64,000 bases of DNA from Bugula neritina (taxonomy: Eukaryota; Bryozoa; Gymnolaemata; Cheilostomatida; Bugulidae). Under the pieces are notes generated by a model. It worked only from the letters and a program-made list of their open reading frames with translations. It was not told the DNA's origin and did not search any database. This document shows positions 13,070-26,200 of this stretch, in pieces. Location: the NCBI GenBank assembly GCA_964035545.1, contig OZ037765.1:31633504-31697503 (forward strand), given 5' to 3'. Numbering within the stretch: the stretch's first letter is position 1; every line of letters starts with the position of its first letter. The position numbers and the translations under genes are program-made.

Positions 13070-13600
13070 AATGAGTATGAGTATGACTTAGACTAAGACT
13101 AAGACTAAGAGTATTACTATTACTATTAGTATTAGTAAGACTAAAAGTAAGAGTAAGTTAAATCATAATCACAGTGACTATCACTATCAGTATCCCTATG
13201 ACTATGAGTATGAGTAATGGAGTAATACTAATAACTATAAGTTATAGTAATAGTTATAGTAATACACATACACTTGCAGTAATACTATTAGTATTACTAA
13301 TAGTAATAGTTATGCTTATAACTATAAGTATAAGTTATAGTATATTAGTTATTACTATAAGTATAACTATAAGTATAAGTAGTTTAAGTATATAATTATA
13401 ATAAGTATATACCTGTAGGCTATAGTATAAGCGGTAACGATAGTATAGGTACTACTACTACTGTACTACTACTAGTATGACTATGTTTTTATGCTATGCG
13501 ATTACTATGCCTATGGACATACTCATAGTATTAGTATTAGTATTAGTACTAGTAATATATTAGTATTACTACTACAACTCATATTGATATTTATAATTAT
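13070..13600. repeat. Degenerate AGTA/ACTA-type cryptic simple tract
   Basis: Roughly 530 bp are built almost entirely of short words such as AGTAAT, ACTAAG and AGTATG in no fixed period. It looks like a decayed low-complexity array. Confidence 0.75.
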
Positions 13601-14205
13601 ATTAAGTTTAACTAATAGAGTAATTACTAAAAATTTATAATAATAGTTATCTAAAGGAATGAGTAATCATTATGATTATGATTATTAACAGTTTCAGTTT
13701 GATTAGATTGTAGCTATTTTTAAGATGTTTTTATTTTTACAGCAATAAATAATATTGCTAATTTAAAAGAGCGTGTATTGCAGTAGAAATTTATTTTTAG
13801 AATTTTTGACCACAAATGATAACTACTACTAGTTTTGAACTGAGAACGAGTATTTGAGTTTGTATTACTTAATTAGTTGATTATAAATTAAGTTTAAATA
13901 AGCTTACTTACATGTGTGAGTCCAAACTCGAAGTGCTGGCAGGCTTAGCATTTTGACTTATTATGTAGACCATTAAACAAACATATTACCAAAGTTGCCC
14001 TGTTGTAGTAAGAAATCTTGGTTTAAGTGAAGCCTATTGATGTCCTGTTTATGCAATTCATTAATTTTGCTATTTGTCTTTTCTCAACACTTGACATGAT
14101 ACATGCATATATGTGCAGCTTGTAATCTTTAATATAGCAAATTATTGTCATATTTTTTGTGAGTGTTGATTAGCCTTTACTTAGATATACTGTTGTGCAG
14201 TAAAC

Positions 14206-17200
14206 ATGGCTAAAACAAAGAAAGTGAAAGGCAAAGGGGAATTGTCAGATAGAATACGGAAAAGAAAAGCTAACAGAAAGATTGAAACTGCACAGACTGT
14301 TCGAACCAATCCTTTTGAAATAAAAGTCAACAGACAAAAACACAAAGTAATAGGTAAACATCTGACGAAATACGACAAAGGAATTCCTGGGATTTCAAGA
14401 TCCAAAGCTTTCAAGAAGGTTAGTAAAATTATAAGGAGCTGGTTGAGCTTGAGTCAATTTTGCTTTAAAATATGGTGGTATTTACCTAGCACCAGTAACA
14501 TTTGTAAAGTTCGCAATGCTACTAGTATCCATGTTTGGTATTTAGTTAATAGTGCTGGATTTTTATAATTTATTCAGTAAGTGGCTAATTTAAGACTTGT
14601 TTGTTTTTTAGTCATTGTACATTCATTTTTGAATTTTAATAATTATATTATGTTTTTAATTTCAGAGGCAAGATACGTTATTAGTTGAATACAAAAATAA
14701 AAGAAAAAGTAATCGTTTAATTGACCATAGAATCGGAGAAAATGATGCCGCTGCTAGCTATGAAGAGAAAATGTTTGAGCGTTTTGCTCTGGAAAACAAG
14801 GTAGTCCTCTTTATGTTTAAAGTACCAACAATATCTCACTATAAGTTTCCGTTCAGTTTTCGATAACTGTTGCAGTCTGTTGTATTATAAATCTATGCTT
14901 CGATGTTTGGGCAAAATTATACAGATTTATGTTGTAAAATATGCAGCTTTCTGCAGCCAAATTTGAATGGCATAAGATATTTAAATTAAGTTCTTCTTTG
15001 TCCTCTGTTTGTTGCGTGTACTAAATGCAAATGTCTTAACTTAGCGTCATCACCAGAAAGCTGGAATGTTCAACATAGATGACGAGGACGATGGGTTTGA
15101 GTTGACGCACAAAGGAGAGTCTCTCAGGGAGATTGAAAAGTTTGAAAGACCAGTTGAGAGCAGCGATGAGGATGAGGGTAATGAACATTCCGGCAATCTT
15201 AAAGGTGAGGGTCATTTATATTGTATATGAGACGTTGTGTAGTTTAGAACGGGGGGGGGGGGGAGGGAGTGTCTCAAAAGCTTGCATTATTCTTGATTTT
15301 TGGGTTTTGGGCTAGGTCTTGTATTTACTTTACCTTTACAGAATATTAAAATATGTTAAACAACCTATTAAAAATTGTTCAGTCATTAAAGTATTGTGAT
15401 AACATTATGTGCTCTATGTTATAGTTATAATGTGACTAAATGTCATGGTATATTTGTTTACATTTTAAGCTCCTCCCACTTATTCCATCTCCCAGCTCTA
15501 CAAGTAATGTATTTGTCATGCTGTAGCATTTGAACTAATAAAGCAGTATCTGTTCCACATACATTAACAACATTCATAAACACCTGTAAATCACAATATA
15601 CCATTGTAAGGAAGCAACAACAAAATTACTTCAAGACTTGAATGAATGAGCTGAGCAAAAACATGTCTGCCTGTCTCTGGTAGGTGAGTTGGTGACAGAA
15701 GGTCATTTCGGTGGAGGAGTTCTGCAGAAGACTTCCAGTGAGACGCAGGAGAAGAGCTGGAAAGACAGAATGGAGGAGATGATTGCCAAGTCTAAGCTAG
15801 CCAAGGTAGGTGTAGGAATGAAGAGCTCATTGTTCTGATGTCAACTTATTGTATGTAGGTCCATTTCACGTTAATAAATGTTTTGATACTTTGTTTTATT
15901 TTACTCAAGTCTTGCAAAGCACTACTTATAAAAAGTTTGTAGACTATCAAAGCTTTATACTTACATCAGCTTGCAGTAATTACTACATTCCATTCCTGTG
16001 GGATGTGAAAAACCTTTTAGTTTCAAATAGTATAAACATGGCTTTAGATAAGCTCATAATTGAGTCTTTTTATGTCATTTTATAGAAGTTATATTGGTGG
16101 TAGACTGTTGGTTTTTAGTGAATGTTTTATGCACTAGAAAGTTGAAAGAGTAGTAACTGTACTTAAGCCACTCGCAGTTAGCCGAGTCTGGTAGCAACTG
16201 TTGTCTATTCTGTAGCAAGAGAGGCAGTCTGAGAAAGAGGAAGTGGGACAGATGACGGACATGTTGGATGATCAGTGGAGGCAACTTCACAATGTCGTGA
16301 CTTCTAATAAGCGAAAGGTGAACTAAGATTACTAAAATAATTCACAGCTAGTGGAAATATTTCCAGAAATATTGTTACTCGTTTTAGGAATTTTATTTTA
16401 TACTTTATAAAAACTAACTGGTCTTTAGTAAGTTAGAAGATATCTTTGATCTACTTACATGTTGCTGCATTCAAGCCAAGTCTATTACTCGTCATAAGCC
16501 TAGTTTGTTGTGTAGAATGATGAGGAAGGACCGACGGAGAAAGACGACTTTGACTTAGCAGTGAACGAGTTAAGGCTGGAGTCCACAGGTAACCCGTCCG
16601 ACAGACTAAAAACTGAGAGTGAGATGGCTAAGATCGAGAAGGAAAAGCTGGAGAAGTTAGAGGTAGCTGTGTAGTTGGGAGTTGTTCTACCCTATGTGTA
16701 ATAGCTGAAATACAACTCTAAGAGTAGTCTAGGAATATACTTGGATTCATTATAATGTCTCATTTGGGCTGCTTTAGTTTTCTGGTTTATGCCTTTATTA
16801 TGCTCAATTAACTGCTGATTAAATCAGGCTATTGAAACCTACTTTCCTCTCCACAGACACATAGAAAAGGGATTGTTGTGGATGTTTTCTTGCTGACAAA
16901 GTTTTGTGTATTTCATAGAAATAGAGAAATGTCTTGCTAGGCATTTGTTGTATATGTATTCAGTTAGACTGAGCTGTTTATATATTGAAGATTTTAAGCT
17001 AACAAGCAAATTTTTGTTATCAGAGTGTGCCATTTGTTTGTCCTGATTCAAGTGTACAACCTAAACACTCCATGGTTAACATGTCGCCAGTTTTCTCAAA
17101 AAGTTGTAGTTTAATGGAATTGCCTCACCCAAGACGAACCTTCATAATTGTTTTATGTTTGAAGTTGTTGAGAAATTTGGAGTTGTCTCATTATAGAATC

Positions 17201-20200
17201 ATCGGGATACCATTTATTAGGAGTTGTACGTGCCTGTAGATTGTGCTGTTTTATCTGTTGCCGTTCACACAGAGTATATTTCTCTCATGTATACAAATGT
17301 TCAGCTGTATCCACTCGTAACGTGTATGGTTATCTTTGCTGCTGCCCTGTTACAGAAAGAACGGCTTATGAGGATGAGAGGTGAACAGGTGAAGTCGAGA
17401 AAACACCAATCAGCAGATGACCTTGATGATGGGTGAGTGAGCTCTGATCATCTGCTGTCGTTCAGCTACATTTATCTTCTCTTACCTCTTCCGAGATACA
17501 TAGTAGAAATATTATTAATATGTGTTGAGTTGTGACTCTAAACAGTAGACACTTATTTAGTTATGTTAAATAAATTCCCTTGTGTTGAGTCTAAACTTAC
17601 ACTGATATACACTCTAGGATGGATTACGGCATGGATAATGATAATGAGTTTGAAGTGGTGTATAAAGATGGCAAACTCGTGTCCATAAAGGATGACGACG
17701 AGGAAAGCGAGGAAGAAAGTGGCGAAGGTTGGTGATGTCATAGGAGTATAGTATAGTGTATATTACACACAGTATAGTAGCATAGTGTATATTACACACA
17801 GTATAGTAGTATAGTATATATTACACACAGTATAGTAGTATAGTGTATATTACACACAGTATAGTAGTATAGTGTATATTACACACAGTATAGTAGTATA
17901 GTGTATATTACACACAGTATAGTAGTATAGTGTATATTACACACAGTATAGTGTATATTACACACAGTATAGTGTATATTACACACAGTATAGTAGTATA
18001 GTGTATATTACACACAGTATAGTGTATATTACACACAGTATAGTGTATATTACACACAGTATAGTAGTGTAGTGTATGTTACACACAGTATAGTAGTATA
18101 GTGTATATTACACACAGTATAGTAGTATAGTGTATATTACACACAGTATAGTGTATATTACACACAGTATAGTGTATATTACACACAGTATAGTAGTATA
18201 GTGTATATTACACACAGTATAGTGTATATTACACACAGTATAGTAGTATAGTGTATATTACACACAGTATAGTGTATATTACACACAGTATAGTAGTGTA
18301 GTGTATGTTACACACAGTATAGTAGTATAGTGTATATTACACACAGTATAGTAGTATAGTGTATATTACACACAGTATAGTAGTATAGTGTATATTACAC
18401 ACAGTATAGTAGTATAGTGTATATTACACACAGTATAGTAGTATAGTGTATATTACACACAGTATAGTAGTGTAGTGTATATTACACACAGTATAGTAGT
18501 ATAGTGTATATTACACACAGTATAATAGTATAGTGTATATTACACACAGTATAGTAGTATAGTGTATATTACACACAGTATAGTAGTATAGTGTATATTA
18601 CACACAGTATAGTAGTATAGTGTATATTACACACAGTATAGTAGTATAGTGTATATTACACACAGTATAGTAGTATAGACCAGGGTTGGGGTCAATTACA
18701 TGTAAATGTAATTAATTACAATTACAATTACATGAAAATTTGTCAATTACAATTACAATTATAATTACAGTTAAAAATAAATGTAATTAATTACAATTAC
18801 AATTACATGGCAATGTAATTAATTACAATTACAATTACTTTTGTTCTCACAAAGAATAAATAGAAGTCACTTCTAGAGTCCAACTACCAGGGGCAGTGTT
18901 GACAGTGGTGAACATCTTTTGTTTTCTACAGTGATACTATTATGTCATTCCATACCAAATCAACCAACTTTCAAGGGGTCCCACGTCTTTGTGTCTCAGA
19001 TTTTGCTCATATTTACACTAAATGGACCTACACATGTTCCGATTACCATTCGTGAATATTTCTGGCCTGACACAAAAACATTTTGAAAAATTACTACTTT
19101 GGTGAACAAAGGTTGGAAAATATTTTGAGGAAAATCTGTGATTTATACTTTTAGACCAATTTATAAGTAATTTAAAATTTGATTAGGCGAGTATTTGAAT
19201 TTTTTCAAAATTTACAAAGATTTGTTCATATTCAATGACTTTGCATATATACACACAAAGTATTCTGTAGTATGTGTTGCTACTAGTGCAAATTGATAGG
19301 TATTATCAAATCACACAGCAAATTTTAAGGCTCAGTCTAGAAAAATGATTAAGATATAGACGTTTATATATTAGTCTAAAAGTAGAAATCACAAATTTTC
19401 CTCAAAATGTTTCTCAACCTTTGTCCACAAAAGTAGTCAGTTCTCAAAAAAATTTGTGTCAGGTCAGAAATACTGAAGAAGAGTACTTGAGGCACGTGTA
19501 GGTCTATTTGGTGTAAACATGAACAAAATCTGAGACGCAAATAGACGCGTGCAATTCGGTGAGCTGGCATGGAATGACCCTACTATATTGACCTAACTAT
19601 CTGAACTTGTTATTTAACAGTAGGCATTGTAGAAAAAGAAGGAGTTTTTTAAGATTTAAAAGTTTGAAGTAATTGACATGTAATTATAAAGTAATTGTAA
19701 AAATCAATTACATTAGATATGTAATTAATTACAATTACAATTACATTTTTAAGCCTCAATTACAAATTACATTCAATTACTTTAAAAAATGTAATTAATT
19801 ACAGCCAATTACAATTACAAATTACAATTACCCCAACCCTGGTATAGACGGATGATGTAACATGCTGCCATAATTCACGCTGCCGTATGTTTATTCACTC
19901 AGATGAAATCGGCTCAGAAGGAGAGTCTAGTGAGTCAGAGGAAGGCGGCAGCGACGAAGGCAGCGACGAAGAAAGTGAAGAAGAGGATCAATACAGGTAC
20001 TATAACTGGTCACTAAGTACTCTCACTGAGAACTCTTACTTTTAGTGTAGAGTTCCTGTTGAGATTGTGTGGTGATTTCCATCCTGTGCCAAGTCTACTT
20101 GTCTGTCCTTATATGGTCAGTTGCTGTTCATTTCTAAGAAATACGAGTTTGTTAGCTGTGCTAATTTTAGATTATGACCTACACGATTTGTATGATGTTT

Positions 20201-23200
20201 TGTTCTATCATTATATTATAGACAGTTCTATTTTAGGCTGTGTATTATTCTATCTTTATATTATAGACAATTCTATTTTTAGACAGTGTGCTGTTCTATC
20301 TTTAGATTATATACAGTTCTATTTTTAGACAGTGTATTAAGACTCTTGCTCTTCTGTTCAGTGATTTAGATTCTGCTGGAGAAGAAGTTGAAGGATCTGA
20401 TGCAGAGATCAATGCGCCTCCAGCCAAGAAGAAGAAGAAATCCGAGAAGAGCTCAGTGGATGACCATATTCCTTATACATTCAGTGGTAGGTTCAGTGTT
20501 CAGTATACATTCAGTGGTAGGTTCAGTATTCAGTATACATTCAGTGGTAGGTTCAGTAGTCTGTATATAAAGTAAGTGAAAGTGCTACTGTAGTATTGTC
20601 ACTACTGAAGTGTGCACAGCTGTTACTACTGTAGTGTACACAGCTGTTACTACTGTAGCGTACACAGTTGTCACTGCTGTAGTGTACCATGTATACTCTG
20701 TATTCACAGTGCCGAACAGTTACTCTGCTCTGATAGAGCTACTAGATAAGTACAGTCTGACCGACCAGCACACGGTTATAGAGAGAATGAGGAAGTGCAC
20801 CCACATCAGTCTCGCAGAAGAGAACAAAGACCTCCTAGTGGTGGGTCCTCAGGCTATTCTCTTGTCTTCAGATTCAATTAGGCCTACTAGATAAAAACCA
20901 GTTAGTTTTACCATAACAAAACATAGTCTAAGGAGCATGCAGCGCTAGAAAACTTGCGAGCTACTCAACCTGCTTGGTATAAAGTTGCCGAACTAGAGCT
21001 ATTGCTCTGATGTATCTGGTCTCATTTTTATAGAGTTTACAGCTTTATGTTGGTAGATTCTCCTCAGAATGTTATGCATCAGAGTTCCTTCCTATTATTT
21101 CAAAGTGATGAAATATACGGTTAAGATGTGCAGAATAAATAAACAAACACTCTAGTAAATTCTTTTGCGCAATCCAGCATGTCATATCCAAGTAACAAGT
21201 TGGTTCTTTAGTTGCCCTCCATTTTCTGGTTGCAAAGATGGCTGCCATTGCCAGCCACAAACATAATTTAGTTGGCTAAAAATTGATATCTTCCTTTACC
21301 TTCGATCTCGCAATTTACACTTTCAGAAATTGTTCGGGTTCCTACTGGAGTATTTTGGAGACATTAGTTTGCGGGTGCCCCTGCCAACGTCCCTTCTCGA
21401 CAAGCTCACGGTTCACCTGTACGAGCTGGCTAAGCAGTTCCCCAAGCTGACGGCTGAACACAGCAGACACGTTATTCTGGAGAGACAGAAACTCTTCACC
21501 ATCTACTCTCAGAGCAAGAATGGAAGGGGGGTGTGGCCTTTCCTTGACCTAGTACGTTTCTCTACTCCTTCCTATCCTAATGCGGGGTTTGGGGTTTTCA
21601 TTAGCCAATAAAAATGTTTCTTGCATTCAGTTACAAAGTGAACTGAATTGGCTGGGCTGAAGAACTAGTTTGCCATTTTTATATGGATTAAACAAAGAAA
21701 TTTGCAGCATGCACTGGTATGACTCTAACTTTGGGTTGCTGGTGCATGTTATAAACCAAGGCTAAAATAACGGGTGTTGTTAATATTCTGAGATCTATGG
21801 GCTATGAAGGTTTTGACGCTTTTTTCTGTTTGAACTTCTGTCAACACTGCACAGCCTTGATCTGTAAATATCGACGGGTTTTGTTCATGATTTCAGCTGA
21901 TGTACTTCAAGCTCATAGCCGCTATATACCCAACATCTGACTTCAAACACGAGGTCGTAACTCCCACTATGATATTGGCCTCTCAAATCTACACAACTTG
22001 CCCAGTAACAAATCACCGGGACGTAGCTGTGGGCCTCATGCTTACAACCATCATGGCAGAGGTACCCAGTCTACATTTACTCACGTTAGGAGTTGTCCAC
22101 TTCTTCTTACTGTTAGCATAGGCCAGTGTAATATATAAATCATATATAAATATATGCTTGCATCATAATATTATATAAAATGTAATCTATAGTTGTTATA
22201 CTTTATTATAACTTTTGCTTATAATATTTTGTTGTGATTTCTTTTCAACATTTTATTTCTAAGTAAATTGTATCCATGTTTCAAACATGCTAGCTTTACT
22301 TTCAATATTTTACTATTTATAATAATATTATAATACATATTCCAAGTGCCAGATATTTAGAATGTGTAGGCTTTACCTGCTGTTAGTTAAAGTACTATAA
22401 GTTTACCTACTCCCCTCCTTATATACAGTCACTATTATAGAATTTAGTCTAATGTGCTGTTGTTCAACACACAGCTTTCTTGTGTGTTCATTTGTCTGTC
22501 TGTGTATATCTTGTTGAAGTATTGGAACTCATGTTTCAGTACGTCTCATTCTCCAAGTCTCTGATGCCAGAATGCGTCAACTTCCTGTCAGCACTTCTCT
22601 ACAGTGCTGCCTCACACGCTGACTCTAGCACCAATAAAGGTGAGAGATGCTCCTATGCTATGCTGTTGTGCCACATTACGCAATGCTAGATTACTAGGTA
22701 CCTACATTATGCAATATTTTGATGGGCTGTTTATTGTACAGTCTTGCCATTTGTTGCTGGCAGAGATTGTTTACTACCTGCTGTTGTATTGTACATGTCT
22801 ATTATACAAATAAACTCACAAAAGTTTTTAGTCACCAGTCCTGTGAGGGGAAAGGCTAATTAAAGCTAGTTAAAACTTATTCATCTATTCATCAAAATTA
22901 TGACTGGATGCTCTTCCTAACATTACCAATGACCTTAATTTACTGGGGTTCAAACCCATGACTTGGTGTTTACTAAGCCAAACACTCTAACCCCTAGACC
23001 ACAGCTGCTCCCTATTGTACATGACAATTAGGACACACTTATATCTGCTGCAGTAGCATCAATCAAACAATGTCATATGTCAAACCCCTCTCCCTTCTCT
23101 TTCAACTCCTGTGTATATTGTAGTGTCAGCCAGCACTGCTGTGTGCAGAGCCAACCTGTTACGGTGTAAGGGTTGCGAGGCAGAAATCAGGTGAGTCACC

Positions 23201-26200
23201 GGTTTATACTAATTTTCTGGAAAATTCTATTGGACAACCAACAGGTTGATTTACAAGAAATAAAACTCATTTTCCATCCCTGTGAGAACCCTTGATGAAG
23301 AGGGTCTTTATAAAGCAGACTAAGGACTTATTCATATGTGGCAAAGGAGTAATTATGACTGGGTGCTCTTTCTAACATCACCAATGGCCTTTACTAAGAT
23401 TCAAACCGCTGACCCTGTGTTTACTAAGTCAATGTTCTAACCACGGCTGCTGTTCCCTTTAATTTAAAAAAATGCGTTGATGTTGTAATTCAGTTTAGTA
23501 TGTGCGCAAGTAATGTTATTTTGTTCATGATTAGCTTACAATCTCTTAAAGTTCAAATCAGTATCAGTTTGGTATGAACATACTGTTGAGGCTACACCCT
23601 TGTTGCTGTACTGTTAGCAGAAAACTGAATGCAAGTGGAAATAAATCTAGACATTGCCTACTAGTGTGTAACTGTATAATATTCATAATACACAATACCA
23701 TACTCATTGTGATAAGACCCCATATATGTATAAGACTCTGTATACTTTATATTAGTATATGATCCATTTAAGAGCAGTAGTGGGGAAATTGAGATAGCCT
23801 AAGTTCTTTAAATGTCTGTAAATTTTAGTTTCGGGCGAGGGTTGAAATTCTCACGAGAACATTTCTGTTTGGCTATATTTCTAATCTAGAACACAGGCTT
23901 TTCTCAATTTCTCCATCGCTGCACCTTTTTCATATAATCTCTCTTTGTTGTATTCTTTTAATATAATCAACCCTCATCTCCAGGTCCCAGGAAGTGCTGC
24001 CTTTCAACCTCAGTCAAGTGATAATCAGAGGGGTGGGCAACTCCATATACAACACTGATCAGTTTGTCCTCACAGCTCTACACACCTGCACAGCTCTACT
24101 CAACACTTTCCTCAGACTCTACCAGGATCTACCTGCTGCGGCAGCACTCTTCTCTCACACCAAGTCAGCTTTGGACAGACTAGACACAGCGATATACCCC
24201 GAGAGTTTACAGGTATACGCTGACACATGTTCATGTATTTATTAGAATACTTATATTGGGCACAAATTTTGAAATATAAGAAATGCAGAACACCTTTACT
24301 GCATTATTTTTTTATTTCTATTGGTGATTGATCATTACCTCAAGCTAATCACGAGACGTTGTGTAGTGTTAAGTGAATATCAGCTTTATTGAGCACATGC
24401 AGAATATATTACTGTGTTGAATGGTATAGCCAGTATAACAATGCTATGATACAACACCTCTATGTATTTAAAAAAAGAAAAAAATAATTGAAGAAAAGAA
24501 AATAACATACTTTAAATTCATGGCTACGCCTCTTGCAAAATCTGTCGGCTCTATCAATCTGGTGGATGTATAACCCTTAGCTGTTGGGTAGTTGATTGGA
24601 AAGACTTGCAGTGTGTATAGCCATCTCACCCACGTATCTGTAGTGATGAGCATGTGATGGGCTAGCTGCAGTTGTTTCTCCTTTGAACTCAATGTCAATG
24701 TCTCTCTAGTACTAAAAGGAAGCGAGCTCTGTTGAAAAGGGAAATTCCTTTCCAGAGTATGTCTTCGAGCTTTCACAACTTGATGCTTAATATCAACACC
24801 TTGCAGTTACAGTTAACCATCAACAACATGCAGCAGCAACTGAAGAGGTTGTATGTTCAACATGTCATACTGATGAAAGAAGTAATATCTAGTCACCAAG
24901 CTGCTTATTACGCAGACTATTACGAAGCAGTATCGGACTATTACAAGTTTTGAACGGGAGGGCGTCTATGACAGCAGTCAGACTGGATGTTAGTGTCAGA
25001 GGGTTTGTCCTACCGAGTTAGCTGAAGCCATAGTCAGCGAGACATTCCAGCACATGGAAGGATGTAGAAACGTTAGAGAACTAAGGTTGCTGCCTTGTCA
25101 GCATACGAGGTGTGCCTCTTCTTTAGATACTATATTGGAGAGTTTATAAGATACTACCCTTTCTGCGAATATTCTGGTCAGTCTTTTCCAGTTTGTAGAA
25201 TAACTTCCAATCTACGGCAAGATGTACAGAAGCTCTCTTATGGATTTAAAGACTATGATCTGACAGATGAAGGCTTTTCACCAAGAGAACATCTGAAAAG
25301 CAGATTGATATGTTCCGCAGATGCTGAAAAAAACTACATGCATAAAAACTGTGACATCACAGAAAATTTTGACAAAAACTTTCAAAAATATGCTAAATGG
25401 AAAGCTCAAAAAGAAAAAAGATATTAGACCTTAACAATTGAAGCAAGCCGAGTTGGTGGCCGACATTCAAATACGAGTATCACATCTTTGTGCTGACTAA
25501 ATGCAGTAATTTCTAGAAGAAGTATCACTGTAGTAGACAGAGTGTCCAAAAGTTCGTTGAAGACTAGAAAAAAGGTGGTGTTCAACGAATACAGTAACGG
25601 CATTTGTAGAATTGGTGACATGAAGTGTATTATACTAGTTTCTCTGAAGACAGTCAAGATGTGGAAGAAATGAGCGTAGTGATCTGTTGTGCTTTGAGGA
25701 TACAGTGAAGTTGGTTTTCTTCCCTCCCCGTCAGCCATGCAGTCTACTCTCCTCTCAGTATTGCAGGAGTGCCATGCAGGTCTCCAATGTAAAAATAAAT
25801 TGGTTAATTCTTTCCAAAGTCAAATACTCCTGTTAGACCAGGATTCTAGTTGGATCACTTCCCCTAGTCTTTTGACTCCCCCCCCCCACAATAAGGGTGA
25901 GGATCCACTGCCACCAGGCAGTATGTAGGGGGATCAGCTCTATTGAGCACATGCAGAATATGTTGAATGGTAGAGAGAGTGAAAGGCAGTATTTATATAC
26001 AACATCAGCTTTTTAACTCAAAGCTTTACGTGGCTTTTCCTCTTTAAACCTGTATAGCAACAATGTTATGTTGTTATATCTATAGCAGCTACACCAATGT
26101 TGCAGCTGTTATAGCTACTTTAAAATTTGACTGGCCATATTTTAGGTACATTTGATTTGAATGCTGATTTTTTAAATATGCAGTCTTTTCCAACTAAAAC

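Larger units (their letters stand above)
11204..14205. other. Intergenic, ZZEF1 to NOP14
   Basis: Three kilobases without a supported gene. It holds the ZZEF1 3' UTR, a perfect hairpin at 11847-11879, and an A/G/T-rich degenerate tract at about 13070-13600. The NOP14 promoter should lie near the end; I see no clear TATA element. I could not place a canonical AATAAA close to the ZZEF1 stop. Confidence 0.7.

Noticed and set aside
17745-18672. Regularly spaced repeats resembling a CRISPR array
   Set aside because: The units are contiguous with no unique spacers, in an intron of an animal gene.
25095-25427. 110-residue plus-strand open frame inside the NOP14 intron
   Set aside because: Not listed as a gene: no recognised family, no support from a neighbouring exon, and it lies in a segment that may be a decayed element.
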